This document shows, piece after piece, positions 62,699-64,000 of a DNA stretch of 64,000 nucleotides. The translations under genes were made by a program, and so were the position numbers. A model generated the notes under the pieces. It searched no databases, was not told the DNA's origin, and saw nothing but the letters and a program-made list of their open reading frames with translations. The DNA comes from Ruegeria sp. R13_0. Its GTDB lineage: Bacteria > Pseudomonadota > Alphaproteobacteria > Rhodobacterales > Rhodobacteraceae. The stretch lies in assembly GCF_017743995.1 (NCBI RefSeq), contig NZ_JAGHRB010000002.1, positions 1-64,000 on the forward strand. Direction: 5' to 3'. The first letter of the stretch is position 1. The number at the start of each line of letters is the position of its first letter.

Positions 62699-64000
62699 GA
62701 TGTTACCTTCTTCAAATGGTAGGATTTTGGACGGGTCAGGTTGTGATACCCGATGACCGACAGGCCACCGCCCCGCCCGGTATTCTTGCAGCCTGTCCAG
62801 CATAGACCCGGGTCCAGATAGTCGGCCCGATTCATGAACACAGTGCCGGTTTCTATCTGATCACCGACTCGCGCGGCCCGGTCTACGTCACGGGTCCACA
62901 GGCTGGCGGTCAAGCCGAATTCGCTGTCATTCATCAGAGCGATGGCCTCTTCGTCCGAGGACACTTTCATAATCCCCACGACCGGCCCAAAACTCTCATC
63001 CCGCATCACGCGCATATCATGGGTGACATTGGTGAGGATCTGAGGCGTCAGATAGGCACCGCCGTCATCCTCGGGGAATGGCTCGATATGGGCCACCGCG
63101 CCATCCGCCACAGCCTCGGCAATCTGAGCGCGCACCTCGTCGGCAAAGCGCACATTGGCCATAGGGCCCAGCGTCGTCTCAGGGTCCAGAGGATTGCCCA
63201 GTTTGTAGCCCTTCACAATCTCAACCGCCTTCGCAACGAAACCGTCGAAAAGGCTTTCATGCACATAGATTCGCTCTATCCCGCAACAGCATTGACCCGA
63301 GTTGAACATCGCCCCGTCGATCAAGGTATCCACGGCGGCATCCAGATCGGCATCCTCCATCACATAGCCCGGATCTTTTCCGCCAAGCTCGGTCCCGACG
63401 CCTGTGAAGGTGCCAGCGGCTGCACGTTCCATCACCTGCCCTCCGCCGACCGAGCCAGTGAAGTTCACGAAATCAAACGCATTTCCGGCAATCAGGTCAT
63501 TCGTCACATCGTGGCTGAGGAAGGCATTCTGAAACACATCCTCGGGCACACCGGTCGCGTGGAACGCCTGCGCCATCCTTTCACCCACCAATAACGTCTG
63601 AGTGGCATGTTTCAGGATCACGGTATTGCCAGCAATCAGTGCCGGAGCCACCGTGTTGATCGCCGTCATATAGGGATAGTTCCAGGGGGCCACCACAAAA
63701 ACCACCCCATGCGGAACGCGCTTGATGTACCGCCGAAACGTCTCATCCTCGCCTACCTCAATATCAGCAAGCGCGCTTTCGGCTATCCCCGCCATATGGC
63801 TGGCGCGTTCATTGAACCCACCAAACTCACCACCATAGCGCACGGGCCGACCCATCATATAGGCAAGCTCCGGCACGATCTCATCATTCATCGCACCAAC
63901 AGCCGCCACACCGGCCATCACCAGATCAACCCGCTCCTGCAAAGACCGCGCCGCCCAAGCCGCCTGCGCCGTGCGCGCCCGAGCCGCCGCTTCAAACGCC
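62695..64000 (-). CDS. Aldehyde dehydrogenase, partial at the right edge
   Basis: An aldehyde dehydrogenase whose N-terminus lies beyond the window; the frame stays open to 64000 (reading AFEAAARARTAQAAWAARSL before the first listed Leu). Motifs are VVAPWNYPYMTAINTVAPAL, FTGSVGGGQ, ELGGKDPGYV (general-base Glu) and FNSGQCCCG (catalytic Cys). About 435 of an expected 460-490 residues are visible. Its stop overlaps the alcohol dehydrogenase start, so both are co-translated. Confidence 0.88.
   Translation of the reverse strand, partial: AFEAAARARTAQAAWAARSLQERVDLVMAGVAAVGAMNDEIVPELAYMMGRPVRYGGEFGGFNERASHMAGIAESALADIEVGEDETFRRYIKRVPHGVVFVVAPWNYPYMTAINTVAPALIAGNTVILKHATQTLLVGERMAQAFHATGVPEDVFQNAFLSHDVTNDLIAGNAFDFVNFTGSVGGGQVMERAAAGTFTGVGTELGGKDPGYVMEDADLDAAVDTLIDGAMFNSGQCCCGIERIYVHESLFDGFVAKAVEIVKGYKLGNPLDPETTLGPMANVRFADEVRAQIAEAVADGAVAHIEPFPEDDGGAYLTPQILTNVTHDMRVMRDESFGPVVGIMKVSSDEEAIALMNDSEFGLTASLWTRDVDRAARVGDQIETGTVFMNRADYLDPGLCWTGCKNTGRGGGLSVIGYHNLTRPKSYHLKKVTS

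Overview
The window reads as a chromosomal segment of a heterotrophic marine alphaproteobacterium, most likely Rhodobacterales of the Roseobacter group. The evidence is the high-GC, densely packed gene layout with many ATGA start/stop overlaps, the gene families present (glycine betaine demethylation, monomeric isocitrate dehydrogenase, aglEFGAK, DUF1636 with a B12 transporter), and an iron-box-like palindrome of the Rhodobacterales type. No rRNA, tRNA, insertion sequence, phage gene or CRISPR array was recognised. Almost all of the sequence is transport and catabolism of small solutes and sugars.

Layout. (1) 1-7864: glycine betaine use. It holds the start of a probable BCCT carrier, a ferredoxin-type reductase and a Rieske oxygenase (GbcB/GbcA-like), a LysR regulator between them, an aldehyde dehydrogenase, a 79-aa protein and a GcvT-family FAD demethylase. 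(2) 7865-8241: gene-free, with three hairpin terminators between converging units. (3) 8242-11709: monomeric NADP isocitrate dehydrogenase and a proline-racemase-family enzyme. (4) 11833-25132: a galactoside/galactose region. It has an ABC importer under an IclR regulator, a GH4 alpha-galactosidase, a De Ley-Doudoroff set (SDR, lactonase, IlvD-type dehydratase, KDGal kinase, KDPGal aldolase) and a GH42 beta-galactosidase. (5) 25143-31378, minus strand: a probable LacI-controlled operon with a sugar isomerase/epimerase-like protein, LacI, an amino-acid-type binding protein, an unusually long permease and a second GH42 enzyme.

(6) 31459-43000: an alpha-glucoside region. aglEFGAK (minus) diverges from aglR, a GH1 beta-glucosidase fused to a complete glucokinase, a PfkB kinase and a D-lyxose/mannose isomerase, with two LacI-type operators between. 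(7) 43001-47267: two small unknown genes behind an iron-box-like palindrome, then a cobalamin riboswitch, a 27-codon candidate leader ORF, DUF1636 and a BtuD/BtuF/BtuC-type importer. (8) 47276-54713: a GAF histidine kinase and LuxR-type response regulator diverging from an Rbs-type sugar ABC importer with a lactonase; the gap carries a palindrome and three repeats spaced exactly 22 bp. (9) 54816-61509: a ThDP enzyme, a LysR regulator with a strong adjacent palindrome, and dabB-dabA, a bicarbonate/CO2 uptake pair. (10) 61553-64000, minus: an iron-type alcohol dehydrogenase and an aldehyde dehydrogenase that runs off the window.

Together the genes describe a cell that imports betaine, alpha- and beta-galactosides, alpha-glucosides and another sugar, hydrolyses the glycosides in the cytoplasm and feeds the products to pyruvate and triose phosphate. 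The most unusual items are the GH1-glucokinase fusion, the candidate leader peptide after the B12 riboswitch, the spaced repeats at the two-component/ABC junction, the amino-acid-type importer in a beta-galactosidase operon, and DabAB in an apparent heterotroph. Functions are assigned by reading motifs and by family knowledge; no database search was run.
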